Below are positions 9,660 to 19,775 of a DNA stretch of 64,000 bases, in pieces. Both the position numbers and the translations under genes were made by a program. Location: assembly GCF_001640025.1 (NCBI RefSeq), contig NC_031672.1, positions 3,534,001 through 3,598,000 on the forward strand, written 5' to 3'. Every line of letters begins with the position of its first letter. Positions within the stretch are counted from its first letter, which is position 1. The notes under the pieces are model-generated. The model was not told the origin of the DNA and searched no databases. It was given only the letters and a program-made list of their open reading frames with translations. The DNA is from Sugiyamaella lignohabitans (taxonomy: Eukaryota > Ascomycota > Dipodascomycetes > Dipodascales > Trichomonascaceae).

Positions 9660-10132
9660 AGTCGAGCATAATTCCAAAGACAATGTTGAACTTCCCACCG
9701 ACTTTACAAGAAAGGAGTCCAGTAAGAATACCAGTTATGCTCCATATACTATTCCAGCTTTCTGGGTGTTCGATGCTGAAACTTGCCACACACAAATTGG
9801 GATCCTCACGTCGAATATTCCATTTTGGGTTATCATTTTAATCTTAGGGGGGATTCTGGGATAGCACCGTTCAAACACCAGAGTTCCATAGTATTGGCCA
9901 CCTTCATATACAGTTCCAGAGGGCGCACATAACAAGTAGTGCCATTCACGAATACTTCTTTCGTTGGGCACAGCTATTATACCTTCGGTTGGATTTTCTT
10001 GTAGGAGTTTATATTCTTTGGCTAGCTTTGGGTAGTTAGAAAATACAGTAAGCTCAATAGAAATAAAAATCAACATCAGCTACGCTAAGTTGTATGACAT
10101 ACTCTTTTCTATGCTTGGGTTGAAATCGCCAT
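9660..10132 (-). pseudogene. UBC6: UBC6 pseudogene (ER-anchored ubiquitin-conjugating enzyme), intron retained
   Basis: Relic of the Ubc6 E2 that serves ER-associated degradation. Exon 1 (10103-10132) reads MAISTQA, then a TAG stop at 10109-10111 where intact homologues have His, then KR. A 77-nt intron (10026-10102, donor GTATGT, branch CTAAC, acceptor AAAG) follows. Exon 2 resumes LAKEYKLLQENP and continues through EWHYLLCAPSGTVYEGGQYY and YPRIPPKIKMITQNG. Near 9801-9808 one base is missing, and the match continues in another frame (DPNLC..., SIEHPESWN, TGILTGLLS) before it fades. The C-terminal region and membrane anchor are not recognisable. Because the intron is still present, this is a decayed DNA duplicate, not a retrocopy. 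A separate intact UBC6 is expected elsewhere. Confidence 0.88.
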
Positions 10133-10427
10133 TTTAAGATAACTATGGATTGTCGAAAAAATGTGCTGGCAGGGCAAACAGATGTTGACCTACAGGGCCT
10201 GGCCCTGATTATTAAATATTATGTCAATGATAAAGTACAAATTATGTGTACCCCAGCGTACTAATGAAAAACGATTGTAAACGTTTACAAAATGATTGAT
10301 GTTTGTTTATTAGGCTAGTTCATGGATATGGAAACCACAGAGCCTCCCTTACTTTTCTCAGCTTTAAAATAACTGCCAAGGTAGGTATTAAATAAAGCAG
10401 GATAATTAATTTAGACGTCATAAGAAA
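10133..10427 (+). promoter_or_regulatory. Upstream region of the glucan synthase gene
   Basis: AT-rich 295-bp gap between the UBC6 relic and the glucan synthase ATG. No clear TATA box or other motif is seen. Confidence 0.35.
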
Positions 10428-13400
10428 ATGCAGAGAATTAACAAAGAGACAGGGATTTATTCCATGACTCATAAGCCAAAAAATTCTGGAGACAAGAGAT
10501 CTCCGTCTAAATCCAAGTCTAGTGGCAATTCGGCAGAATCATCAAGTAGACACAAACACAAATACCGGCGAAGTGGTCATCAATCTAAGAGCTCATTTCC
10601 GAGACTAGATGACATAGACCATTTGGGAATTACCTTGACATCTCCGAATGCCCTTTCGGCAGGTTTTGAGACAGATGGTAAGCAAGATGACCCTAGTTCT
10701 TTGAACGAATGGCAAACTAACTTTGCTTCAGAAAATAATAGCTCTGCATGGACCGTAGAAGAGAATGGACTTGATGAGAGCACGGATGGAGAGCAGGCTG
10801 TTGGTGTGAATAAAGACAAAGTGAAGTCAGAAATTGATGCCATTGAAAAGCAGGCAAACTCTGGTGATATTAGACAGGCACTGAATAGAAATGTAGACGG
10901 AATATCTCTAGACTATGGATCACCTTTGTATTACGCATGGAGTTCTAATGATAATGCCAGTCCTCCAATATCTGCTAAGGAAATTTCTGACATATTCATC
11001 CGGGTAGGAGACACATTTGGTTTCCAGAAGGACAATGTTAAGAACATGTTTGAGCATCTGATGGTATTATTAGACTCTCGTTCTTCAAGACTGGGTATGA
11101 GCAGAGCTTTGCTTAGCTTACATGCCGATTACATTGGAGGAGAAAACGCTAACTTTCGCAAATGGTATTTTGCTGCACAAATAGATGGTTACAAGCATTC
11201 TCAAACCACGATCGACCCGAATTCAAAGCCTGAGACGCCCCTTTCTAAGCAAAAATATGATTGCAACAACCTAGATGCCGCTCTGGAAATTTGGAGAAAA
11301 CAAATGGCGTCCATGTCAACTGAGCACCGCATTTCGCAAATAATAATTTATCTGTTGTGCTGGGGAGAAGCGAATCAAGTAAGGTTTATGCCTGAATGTC
11401 TTGCTTTCATTTTTTTGTGTGCAAACGAACATTACTTTCATTCCATTAATGCTTCTTCTGCCGCAAGCTACGAGTATTCTACAGGGCCGTCGATGGTTGG
11501 TTCCAAGGAATACTCTGAGTTTTACTTTCTCGAGAAAATTATAACTCCATTTTATGATATACTGCGGGGACAGCTTTATGAAAACGTTAACGGAGTATAT
11601 ATACGCAAAGAAAGGGATCACAGCAAAGTTATTGGATATGATGATATCAACCAGCTGTTTTGGTATAAACAGGGAATAGAACGGTTGAAATTAGAAAATG
11701 GAGAATCGCTAGTTAGTTTGCCCATTTACGAGTGGTATTCAAACTTAGAGTATGTCAAATGGAACAGAGCGTTTTACAAGACTTATTGTGAGACACGGTC
11801 ATGGTTACACATGGCTATTAATTTCAACAGAATATGGATCATCCATTTATCAATGTTCTGGTTCTACACTGCGTTTAATTCTCCATCACTCTACACGATT
11901 GACTTTGATTATACCAAGAACAATCAGCCACCATCACATGTAAGATGGACAGTTGTGGCGCTTGGTGCCGCAATAGGCCCATTTGTAAACATAGTTGCGA
12001 CAGCGTCCGAGTATATGTTTGTTCCACGTAAATTTCCAGGAGCTCAAGGTTTGCTACTGCGACTGGTTATCCTAATTATTGCATTAGCAATTGTTGTGGC
12101 ACCAACTCTATATATTTTGCTCAAGAGGCCACTAAATGGACCGGACAGAGTAGGCACTAGTATTGCCATTGTTCAAATGGCGCTAGCAATTGTATTTACG
12201 ATATTCTTCTCCATAACTCCCTTGGGTCATCAGTTCGGGAGCTTATTTTCTAGAGATAAAGGGAGGAAAAATCTTGGAACTAAATACTTCACTGCCGCTT
12301 TTCATGAATTGCGTGGAAACGACAGGTTGATCTCTTATGGTCTATGGGTTTCAATATTGGTTGCAAAACTTACTGAGTCGTACTTCTTTTTAACCTTGTC
12401 TTTGCGAGATCCTATTCGAGAGCTGTCGGTACTGAATCTTTCAAACTGCATTGGGGATGTTTACTTGGGTCCTGTACTCTGCAAACAACAAGCCAAGATA
12501 GTCATGTTTGGAATGTTTGTAACCGACCTTGTTTTGTTCTTCCTAGATTCATACCTGTGGTACATCATATTCAATACTCTCTTTTCTGTGGCGAGATCAT
12601 TCTATCTCGGCGTATCCATTTGGACTCCTTGGCGTAACATCTACTCAAGGCTTGTGAAGAGAATTTCTTCAAAAATTCTATTTGGTCATGGTATTCCTTC
12701 AAATACAGATCAAGGTACGAAAATGGTATCTGACATTTGGAATGGTATCATTGACAGCATGTACATGCAACATCTAATCCCATTTGGAGAATGCGAAAAA
12801 CTTCTATTTAAAATAGAAAAGTCACCAGAAGGAAAAGAAGAGGTGGTTGAGCCGACGTTTTTTTTATCACAAGAAGATCAATCTTTTCATTCGTCTGTTT
12901 TTGAAGCTCAATCTGAGGCGGAGAGACGGATATCATTTTTTGCCCAGTCTCTAGCGACGCCAATACCAGAAACGTATCCAATTGAAAATATGCCTACATT
13001 CACTGTACTTATACCTCATTATCGTGAGAAGATTATGCTCGGTATTCGTGAGGTGATTAGAGGAGATGATCAAGATGCCAGAATATCACTCTTGGAATAT
13101 CTAAAACAACTCCACCCGCTAGAATGGGACTGTTTTGTGGAGAAAACAAAGGAAGAAAACTTGATAAAAGCCATTGGTCTCTCCAACGACAACAGAAAAC
13201 ATCAGACTGGACATTCTGAAATCCCATTTTACTGTATCGGCTTCAAATATGCCGAAGACTCTGAAGTCTACAAGACAAGAATTTGGGCATCTGAAAGAGC
13301 GCAAACCCTATACAGAACTGTTGCTGGATTTACAAAGTACTCTGAAGCGATACGACTTTTGTATGATGTCGAAAATAAATCTGGTGTGTCCAGTTGTTTA

Positions 13401-16019
13401 CAAAATGTTGAAAAAGTCATAGATCGTAAATTCAGACTTTTGGTCAGTATGCAGAGATATCCAGAGTTTAACGAAGATGAACGCGAGGATACAGAGCAGC
13501 TTTTGTTGAACTTTCCTCAGCTGAAAATAGCCTATATTTCGAAAGAGATTGACGAGTCGAGTGGCACCGAATATTATTATTCTGTGTTAATTGATAGAGA
13601 TTCAATGTTAAACAAGGATGGCTCAAGGGAGCCTAATATTAAAATCCGTCTTTCAGGAGATCCAATACTAGGAGATGGCAAGGGTGACAATCAAAACCAT
13701 GCAATTATATTTTACCGTGGCGAATATATTCAACTGGTTGATGCAAACCAAGACAACTACCTTGAAGAGTGTTTGAAAATCCGAAGTGTTCTAGCAGAAT
13801 TCGAGGAGATTGCATACCCCAGAGATCCATATAGCCCGGCTACCAATATTGAAGGAAACTCTGGGAATGCTTTACCCCGCGCGCCGGTGGCAATTTTAGG
13901 AGCACGAGAGTATGTCTTTTCAGAGAATATTGGCGTTTTAGGCGACGTAGCTGCCGGAAAAGAACAGACATTTGGTACATTATTTGCCAGAACTTTGGCC
14001 AAGATTGGCGGCAAACTTCATTACGGCCACCCAGATTTTCTCAACGGCATATTTATGACAACAAGAGGTGGTGTGTCCAAGGCTCAAAAGGGTCTTCATT
14101 TGAACGAAGATATATATGCGGGAATGACAGCTATCCTACGAGGAGGCCGAATAAAGCACAGCGAGTACATCCAGTGTGGAAAGGGAAGAGATCTGGGGTT
14201 TGGTTCTATCCTAAACTTTACCAGTAAAATTGGGGCTGGAATGGGCGAGCAGATGCTGTCAAGAGAATATTTCTATCTTGGCACTCGACTACCATTAGAT
14301 CGATTTCTGTCATTTTACTATGCTCATCCCGGGTTTCACATTAATAATATGTTCATTGTTGTTTCCTTAGAGCTGTTTTTAGTGGTGATGCTGAACCTGG
14401 CAGCTCTTGCTGGAGAGACGGTTATTTGTGATTACGATCCAAATGCACCAAACACTGACGTCCATCATCCTCCGGGCTGTCAAAATCTGATTCCTTTATT
14501 CAAATGGGTAGAGAGATGTGTTCTTTCAATTTTCGTAGTATTCTTTATCTCATTTCTTCCACTATTTGTACAGGAGTTAACAGAAAGAGGGTTTTGGCGC
14601 TCAACCACAAGACTTGGAAAACATTTGTTGTCTCTGTCTCCTATATTTGAAGTGTTTGTCTGTCAGATATATGCCCAGTCACTTACTTATGATTTGTCAA
14701 TGGGAGGAGCAAAGTATATCTCTACCGGAAGAGGGTTTGCTACTTCAAGAATCTCGTTTGCTACTCTTTATACTAGGTTTGCTACTACATCTATTTACTT
14801 TGGGACCAGGTCGTTTGTCATGCTACTGTTTATAATAATCACATCCTGGAAAGTTTCCTTGTTGTGGTTTCTGATTACTACAGTGGCATTGTGTCTCGCA
14901 CCAGTGATTTATAATCCTCACCAGTTTGCTCGTCATGCGTTTATCCTCGACTATAGGAATTTTATTCTATGGCTCTTCAGAGTAGAGAAGGTGGGCGGTG
15001 AAGGAAGCGGACAGCATATAAACTCGTGGATTGGGTACATCAGAGAAAACCGAGCACAGATCACCGGGTACAAACGTAAAACGTTAGAAACGTTGGATAG
15101 TCATAAAGAAGGCTCCATTCCCAAGATTCTGAATATAATCACATCAGAGGTGCTCATTCCACTACTTGTGGCTTCTTCGGCAGTGATTCCGTATCTGTAT
15201 GTTCATTCTCAAAACAAGATCCGCGCCTTGAAGCCTTATTCGAATCCCATAATGAGACTGGGAATATGCGCATTTGGCCCAATGCTTGTGGACGGAATGG
15301 TGATATTAATTACATTTTTCATTGCCTGTTGTACGAACCCTCTCTCTAAACGAGTGAAAAAGAAGGACCGTGCCGAAATAATGTCGCCAGGCCTGGCAAT
15401 TATCACCCACCTAATCGCAGTGGTTAATCATTTTGCATTTTTCGAAGTAATGTGGCTAATGGAAAGGTGGAATTTTCGCCGGGCACTGCTAGGAATCATA
15501 TCAGTAATTTTGGTTCAAACCTGTATCATTAAAATCATCACAGGACTGCTGCTGACAAGAGAGCTCAAACACTCGAGAAGTTCTGTGTCTTGGTGGACAG
15601 GCGGTTGGGCGACTTCTGAGTTAGGGTGGATGGTTACGACCCAGCCAATACGGGAGTATATTTGCAAGGTCATGGAAATGAGTCTTTTTGCACTGGATTT
15701 TACGCTCGGACATTTCATTTTCTTTGTACAGAGCCCGCTATTATCAATACCATACATTGATCGATGGCACAGTATGATGTTGTTTTGGCTGAGACCCAAA
15801 AAGCAGAAACTGTCGGAAAAGCTCGTGTCATCTACTACCACTGTTTGGCGGCAAAATAGGCGGATGAGGAGGTACTCAGCTTTGTTTCTTCTAGTGATGA
15901 TATTGTTCATGGCAGCCTTGATTGGGCCAGCATTTATCCCCGAGGAATACAAAAATGCGGTTGCTGATTATGTAGAGTCGTATTATCCTGGAATCGTAAG
16001 CCCCACCCCAGCTCGTTAA
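10428..16019 (+). CDS. FKS: 1,3-beta-D-glucan synthase catalytic subunit (GT48, Fks family)
   Basis: Plasma-membrane glycosyltransferase that polymerises cell-wall 1,3-beta-glucan from UDP-glucose under Rho1 control; the target of echinocandins. Single exon, 1,863 residues, a normal Fks length. Visible: cytosolic Ser/Lys-rich N-terminus, the conserved AWSSND...ISDIFIRVGDTFGF and LLSLHADYIGGENANFRKWY blocks, a first transmembrane cluster (about 470-760), the large cytosolic catalytic region with RGGRIKHSEYIQCGKGRDLG, then a second multi-pass cluster. Hot spot 1 (654-662) is FLTLSLRDP, the drug-sensitive form. The hot spot 2 equivalent (1359-1366) reads KWVERCVL, against DWVRRYTL in classical Fks1. 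This suggests a paralogue (Fks3-like) rather than the main vegetative enzyme, but that is inference. Confidence 0.95.
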   Translation: MQRINKETGIYSMTHKPKNSGDKRSPSKSKSSGNSAESSSRHKHKYRRSGHQSKSSFPRLDDIDHLGITLTSPNALSAGFETDGKQDDPSSLNEWQTNFASENNSSAWTVEENGLDESTDGEQAVGVNKDKVKSEIDAIEKQANSGDIRQALNRNVDGISLDYGSPLYYAWSSNDNASPPISAKEISDIFIRVGDTFGFQKDNVKNMFEHLMVLLDSRSSRLGMSRALLSLHADYIGGENANFRKWYFAAQIDGYKHSQTTIDPNSKPETPLSKQKYDCNNLDAALEIWRKQMASMSTEHRISQIIIYLLCWGEANQVRFMPECLAFIFLCANEHYFHSINASSAASYEYSTGPSMVGSKEYSEFYFLEKIITPFYDILRGQLYENVNGVYIRKERDHSKVIGYDDINQLFWYKQGIERLKLENGESLVSLPIYEWYSNLEYVKWNRAFYKTYCETRSWLHMAINFNRIWIIHLSMFWFYTAFNSPSLYTIDFDYTKNNQPPSHVRWTVVALGAAIGPFVNIVATASEYMFVPRKFPGAQGLLLRLVILIIALAIVVAPTLYILLKRPLNGPDRVGTSIAIVQMALAIVFTIFFSITPLGHQFGSLFSRDKGRKNLGTKYFTAAFHELRGNDRLISYGLWVSILVAKLTESYFFLTLSLRDPIRELSVLNLSNCIGDVYLGPVLCKQQAKIVMFGMFVTDLVLFFLDSYLWYIIFNTLFSVARSFYLGVSIWTPWRNIYSRLVKRISSKILFGHGIPSNTDQGTKMVSDIWNGIIDSMYMQHLIPFGECEKLLFKIEKSPEGKEEVVEPTFFLSQEDQSFHSSVFEAQSEAERRISFFAQSLATPIPETYPIENMPTFTVLIPHYREKIMLGIREVIRGDDQDARISLLEYLKQLHPLEWDCFVEKTKEENLIKAIGLSNDNRKHQTGHSEIPFYCIGFKYAEDSEVYKTRIWASERAQTLYRTVAGFTKYSEAIRLLYDVENKSGVSSCLQNVEKVIDRKFRLLVSMQRYPEFNEDEREDTEQLLLNFPQLKIAYISKEIDESSGTEYYYSVLIDRDSMLNKDGSREPNIKIRLSGDPILGDGKGDNQNHAIIFYRGEYIQLVDANQDNYLEECLKIRSVLAEFEEIAYPRDPYSPATNIEGNSGNALPRAPVAILGAREYVFSENIGVLGDVAAGKEQTFGTLFARTLAKIGGKLHYGHPDFLNGIFMTTRGGVSKAQKGLHLNEDIYAGMTAILRGGRIKHSEYIQCGKGRDLGFGSILNFTSKIGAGMGEQMLSREYFYLGTRLPLDRFLSFYYAHPGFHINNMFIVVSLELFLVVMLNLAALAGETVICDYDPNAPNTDVHHPPGCQNLIPLFKWVERCVLSIFVVFFISFLPLFVQELTERGFWRSTTRLGKHLLSLSPIFEVFVCQIYAQSLTYDLSMGGAKYISTGRGFATSRISFATLYTRFATTSIYFGTRSFVMLLFIIITSWKVSLLWFLITTVALCLAPVIYNPHQFARHAFILDYRNFILWLFRVEKVGGEGSGQHINSWIGYIRENRAQITGYKRKTLETLDSHKEGSIPKILNIITSEVLIPLLVASSAVIPYLYVHSQNKIRALKPYSNPIMRLGICAFGPMLVDGMVILITFFIACCTNPLSKRVKKKDRAEIMSPGLAIITHLIAVVNHFAFFEVMWLMERWNFRRALLGIISVILVQTCIIKIITGLLLTRELKHSRSSVSWWTGGWATSELGWMVTTQPIREYICKVMEMSLFALDFTLGHFIFFVQSPLLSIPYIDRWHSMMLFWLRPKKQKLSEKLVSSTTTVWRQNRRMRRYSALFLLVMILFMAALIGPAFIPEEYKNAVADYVESYYPGIVSPTPAR

Positions 16020-16211
16020 GGAAAATAGAAACGATAGTTATAATCTAATTAATAAAAGTTCCCTAGTTGTTTACACGCTCCCATGGGCTGAACGGGGAGA
16101 ATGTGATATATATTCTAATTAAATAAATCTCCCTAGTTATTTACACACTGCCTCATAGACAGAAGGGAAGCTAAAGGTAAAGTCAAAATAAATTCTATTT
16201 CAGAGCCAAAT
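16020..16211. other. Convergent 3' region between FKS and MSP1
   Basis: 192-bp 3'-3' spacer. Two copies of a segment containing TCTAATTAA(A)TAAA and CCCTAGTT(G/A)TTTACAC (about 16041-16078 and 16114-16148) form an imperfect ~70-bp direct duplication, probably including 3'-end signals. Confidence 0.5.
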
Positions 16212-17539
16212 TTATGAGATCTCGCGAATATGGTTCATAGGTAACGGCTTTTCCGAGGCCTGATGATTGAAAAAATCACTCGTCCTCAATGGTCTAACAT
16301 TAATCTCGGTGTTGTCGTCATCCACCCTTTTTCCATTGACAAAATTATTACGAATATACTCTCTCATCGACACCATGGCAGCATTTCTACAAGCTTCCTT
16401 GATATCACTGCCGCTCATTCCAGCAGTCTGTTCAACGACAAAATCCAAGTCAAACCCTGGATCCAACTTCGCACCGTTTAACATGATTTCTAAAATCTTT
16501 CGGCGCTCGGGTGCCTGAGGAAGAGGAACCGCAAACCGTTTTGGCAGTCTTCGCAATATAGCACTATCAATGTCATTGGGTCTATTAGTAGCACCTAGAA
16601 CCAGCACACGGCCCTCACTAGTCAGACCATCCCAGAGTGTCATAAACTCGGCTTTAAGCATCGAAGTGATCTCATGGTCAGTAGACTGCCGTTCTCTAAG
16701 AAACGAGTCAATCTCGTCAATAAAAATAATGCATGGTTGTAGCTTCTGGGCCAGCGAAAAAATCGCCGCTACTAGCTTGTTACTCTCGCCGAACCACTTG
16801 TCCATGATCGTAGACATTTTGATATTGATGAAATTTGCCGAGCTCTCAGCTGCAAGAGCCTTGGCAAGCATCGTCTTTCCACAACCCGGTGGACCATATA
16901 ATAGCACTCCCTTGGGTGCCTGCAACAGACTCGAATGGTGTGAATATAGCCCTGGTCTGTACGGGTTAGTATACGAAGGTTATGGCGGGGTGTTGCCTCC
17001 GGCGGCTGGGGCTCCGCCCCAGACCCCGTGGCTCCTGCTTCGCAGGAGATGGCTGGGACCGTGGAGGAGTGACAGCTACAGTGATGGCAAGCGTTCCCGC
17101 TGATAAGATAACTTTATCAGTACCAGTTGGAGAGCTTTGGCAAAAGATGCTGCCACCAGGTTTGGTCACCGTTAGATAGACGGACTCATCACACATCACA
17201 AATCACTTACACCGTCAATGGATACAAAACACTCTCACGGAGTTCGTCTATGATGTCCTCGAGACCACCCACATCCTTAAACTGGACTTTTATCTCTGCT
17301 GGAGTGACCACCGAAGCCACTATTATCTGCTCATAATCATCGAGCTCTAGTTCTAGTCCTGGGTGTCTTGCCTGGAGTCGTTGTAATGACGCATTTGCCT
17401 TCTTTTTAGCTTCTGCACTATGAGGACCATCTCCTATCTGGCTCATCAAATGGCTGAACAGATAATATATCGAGGCACTGGCTCCTATCAGGAATGCTAT
17501 ATCTGCCAGTACTCGTGGATCAAACTTGATTCGAGACAT
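16212..17539 (-). CDS. MSP1: Msp1/ATAD1 AAA-ATPase, two exons (17211-17539, 16212-16956)
   Basis: Outer-mitochondrial/peroxisomal membrane AAA-ATPase that extracts mislocalised tail-anchored proteins. The spliced product is 357 residues: an N-terminal membrane segment (about 10-32), then the linker ending ESVLYPLT. A 254-nt intron (donor GTAAGT, branch ACTAAC, acceptor GTACAG) joins to [16 protein letters not shown]. Walker A is GPPGCGKT, Walker B IIFIDEID, and sensor/arginine-finger segments are GATNRPND and LRRLPKRF. The junction restores the YPL...LLQAP alignment with yeast Msp1. CTG encodes a conserved Leu here, arguing against CUG-Ser decoding. The intron carries a fold-back arm near its 3' end. 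Confidence 0.95.
16995..17048 (+). repeat. Fold-back arm inside the MSP1 intron
   Basis: A hairpin-ended arm followed by a core-like ATGGCTGGGACCGTGGAGG. MSP1 runs on the minus strand, so in the transcript the arm ends with GGAGGCA about 40 nt before the acceptor. Confidence 0.92.
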
Positions 17540-17970
17540 GTTCGGTGGCTAACGGTGATTTCGAATTCAAATTTCAAACTCAATTAAATGAAATGGGCCA
17601 GTTCTCAATTTGAGTCCCGAGTTATATCTGGCGTGCTGTTTTCCCAGTGATACTTTATAAATTAGTCGAGAGCTGGTCAGTGACAAATTCGAAATTTACA
17701 GCAGTCAATGTTGCAGTTGCAGGAAGTACCGCGGCGATGAACCACTGAGCTAAAGAGAGCGGTGAAGCCACTCATGTCAGCCTCATCATGAATAATTCCT
17801 CCAGAAAAAAGTACTTGGTCAGGCTGGGACACCAGCAACCTTCAGCAAACCCCGAATGGCATTACCAAATACAAAACTCAACAGAATCCAACGTAGATAT
17901 ATCAAAAGTAAAAAAAAAAGACCATAGTACAGCGTTACACAGATCCTATTCAAACGGGAAAAAAGAAACA
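17540..17970. other. Intergenic, MSP1 promoter side
   Basis: The MSP1 upstream region and the 3' flank of tRNA-Glu; an A-run at 17912-17920 and other A-rich tracts lie here. No gene recognised. Confidence 0.4.
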
Positions 17971-18042
17971 CTCCGATACAGGGAATCGAACCCTGATCTG
18001 GACGGTGAGAGCGTCCTGTGCTAGCCATTACACCATATCGGA
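17971..18042 (-). tRNA. tE(CUC): tRNA-Glu(CUC), intronless
   Basis: On the minus strand: TCCGATA acceptor 5' strand, anticodon stem GGACG/CGTCC around loop CTCTCAC (anticodon CUC), T-arm GGTTCGATTCC, 3' strand TATCGGA with discriminator G. 72 nt. A T-rich tract downstream on the minus strand (about 17957-17964) is a plausible pol III terminator. A pair of fold-back arms starts about 60 bp upstream of its 5' end. Confidence 0.95.
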
Positions 18043-18102
18043 TTATTGCTGAACACTTTCTGCTCAGAATTTCCCTGAGACTGTTTTCCTCGAACGGTCG
18101 CT

Positions 18103-18277
18103 GCCTCCGGGGGCTGGGGCTCTGCCCCAGACCCCGTGGCTCGCTTCGCTCGATGCTTAGATTTTGGTCACAAGCACTATAGAACGGTTTAGGGCAGCGA
18201 AATGCCACGTTATACGGTCTCAGCAACGAGCGAAGCGAGCCACGGGGTCTGGGGCGGATTATTATGCCGCCGGAGGC
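18103..18277. repeat. Inverted pair of fold-back arms beside tRNA-Glu (GCTCGC type)
   Basis: Forward arm 18103-18152 ends GGCTCGCTTCGCTCG; reverse arm 18227-18277 begins CGAGCGAAGCGAGCC and ends GCCGCCGGAGGC. In the reverse arm the central stem is disrupted (GGGGCGGATTATTATG). The 74-nt spacer ends with a core-like ACGGTCTCAGCAAC. Confidence 0.88.
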
Positions 18278-19141
18278 AGTAACCACCAGGCCCGCGAGCA
18301 CGTCACACGTGTGGAAGAGCGGTTTTGTGGCCCTGATGCAAGAAATTCGGCGAGACGAGAAAAATATATTTGCGAGTGTGCAGGGTGCAGATAATACCCC
18401 TGAAAAGTACTATTTCGCCGAGTTACATGCGGGAGCGACATCTGGCAACGGCATTTGCCCGCGAGCTGTCAGACACTTCGGGTAAAGAATTCTATCGAAC
18501 TCCCCACAATTTTAGACAGAATCGACATGGGCAATTCTGGTAGTAGTGTCATTGGCGTCGAAAACAGCAGTAGAAACCACCTAGTCGCATGTATAGTATA
18601 GACTTTCAACAAGATTTATTCATTCATTCATTCACCCAGGTTCGCATGAAAAAAATAGAACATGGGGACATAGCAAGGTGAAGAAATAAATGGGTGTAAA
18701 AAGCTAACAGGAGTGTCTAGAGCTCTGGCTGTAACATACGACATCACCCATGAGTAACTTCAGTGAGTGTAACTTAACTGCAATTGCATCAAATCATGAT
18801 CAGTCGAGACTGTAGCTGTATTCTGGGTTCCCGATGCACTCAGTCTCTATCAGTTCATGTGAAAACACTTTGAGACTCGGTCCAATCAGTTCAATCAGTT
18901 CGTCTGCTCAAACAAGCCAATCAACCTAATTCAGTTCAACCGGATCACCACCAGAACCGTTACACAGCAGGCCAACCGACCGGCGAGCTTTCTAGAAAAC
19001 CGACGCAGCTGCAAGCAGTCCTGCAACCTGCATCAGAAGAACTCACAGGTCAGTCGAAAGAAATTCCCTCTCTCATTCGCTCTTCCAAAATTTTTTTTTT
19101 CATTTTTCTTTTCAAAAAATTCACAGGTCACCTCACGTCAC
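18278..19141. other. Intergenic between tRNA-Glu element pair and TPS1 leader
   Basis: No gene recognised. A CACGTG palindrome lies at 18306-18311; its surroundings (CACGTCACACGTGTGGAAGA) resemble 19339-19358 in the TPS1 promoter. Confidence 0.4.
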
Positions 19142-19201
19142 CGACTCGAGCGCAGCGAGAGGAGCCACGGGGTCTGGGGCAGAGCCCCAGCCGCCGGAGG
19201 C
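19142..19201 (-). repeat. Fold-back arm, single, CTCGAG type, upstream of TPS1
   Basis: It begins CGACTCGAGCGCAGCGAG and ends CAGCCGCCGGAGGC, followed by an ACAACCCCCC flank. It lies about 160 bp before the TPS1 TATA-like box. Confidence 0.92.
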
Positions 19202-19338
19202 ACAACCCCCCTGAAACCACCCGGGGACCCTCCCGACAGATGGGTTGCATTTCTTGCTGTAAAATGCGAGTGGGATCGACATAGTTAATTGTGAGACTGC
19301 AACAAAGACAGACGGTTAGCGACCTCTGGCGGTCGGCG

Positions 19339-19369
19339 CACGTGACACGCGTGGAGGACCATATAATGA
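19339..19369 (+). promoter_or_regulatory. TPS1 promoter: CACGTG box and TATA-like element
   Basis: CACGTG at 19339-19344 is an E-box of the Cbf1/Pho4 type. TATAATGA at 19362-19369 is a TATA-like element. The ATG is about 410 bp further on, implying a long leader. Binding is inferred from motif match only. Confidence 0.4.
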
Positions 19370-19543
19370 GAGCAACTCTCCGGTTATAGTAGGACGAAAC
19401 TTCAAGAAACTTTGGCTGCTCAATCCACGCCTGATCTTGATCTGCTTTGAAACACCAGAACTACTGTAGGTATCAATTGTATTGGCTTTTGGTTGATTGA
19501 TTGATAGACAGATTAATCTATTAATCTATTAACTGAGTGATTG

Positions 19544-19575
19544 ATTGATTGACTGACTGACTGACTGACTGATAT
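19544..19575. repeat. (GACT)n / (GATT)n microsatellite in the TPS1 leader
   Basis: Consecutive GATT then GACT tetranucleotides, about seven units in total, in the probable 5' UTR. Confidence 0.8.
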
Positions 19576-19775
19576 ACAGTGTTGCTTTGTGATCTAATAG
19601 ACCACTACGACCACTACTGATATTATTCACTTCCACTACCACAGACGCTGAGACTCTCTGATAACAGTGTGAGTGAGCGAGTTTATACTAAACTGGTGAA
19701 TACAAGATACAATAACTGGCATTGTTTTGATTAGCATTGGAATTGGATTCTGGCGATATCTGGCTGAAACACACC

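Noticed and set aside
16212..16925. 237-residue MSP1 frame as a stand-alone gene starting at TTG
   Set aside because: It lacks the N-terminal membrane segment; consensus donor, branch and acceptor join it to 17211-17539 with perfect family alignment.
17819..18301. 160-residue minus-strand frame across tRNA-Glu
   Set aside because: It runs through a tRNA gene and two fold-back arms; no homology.
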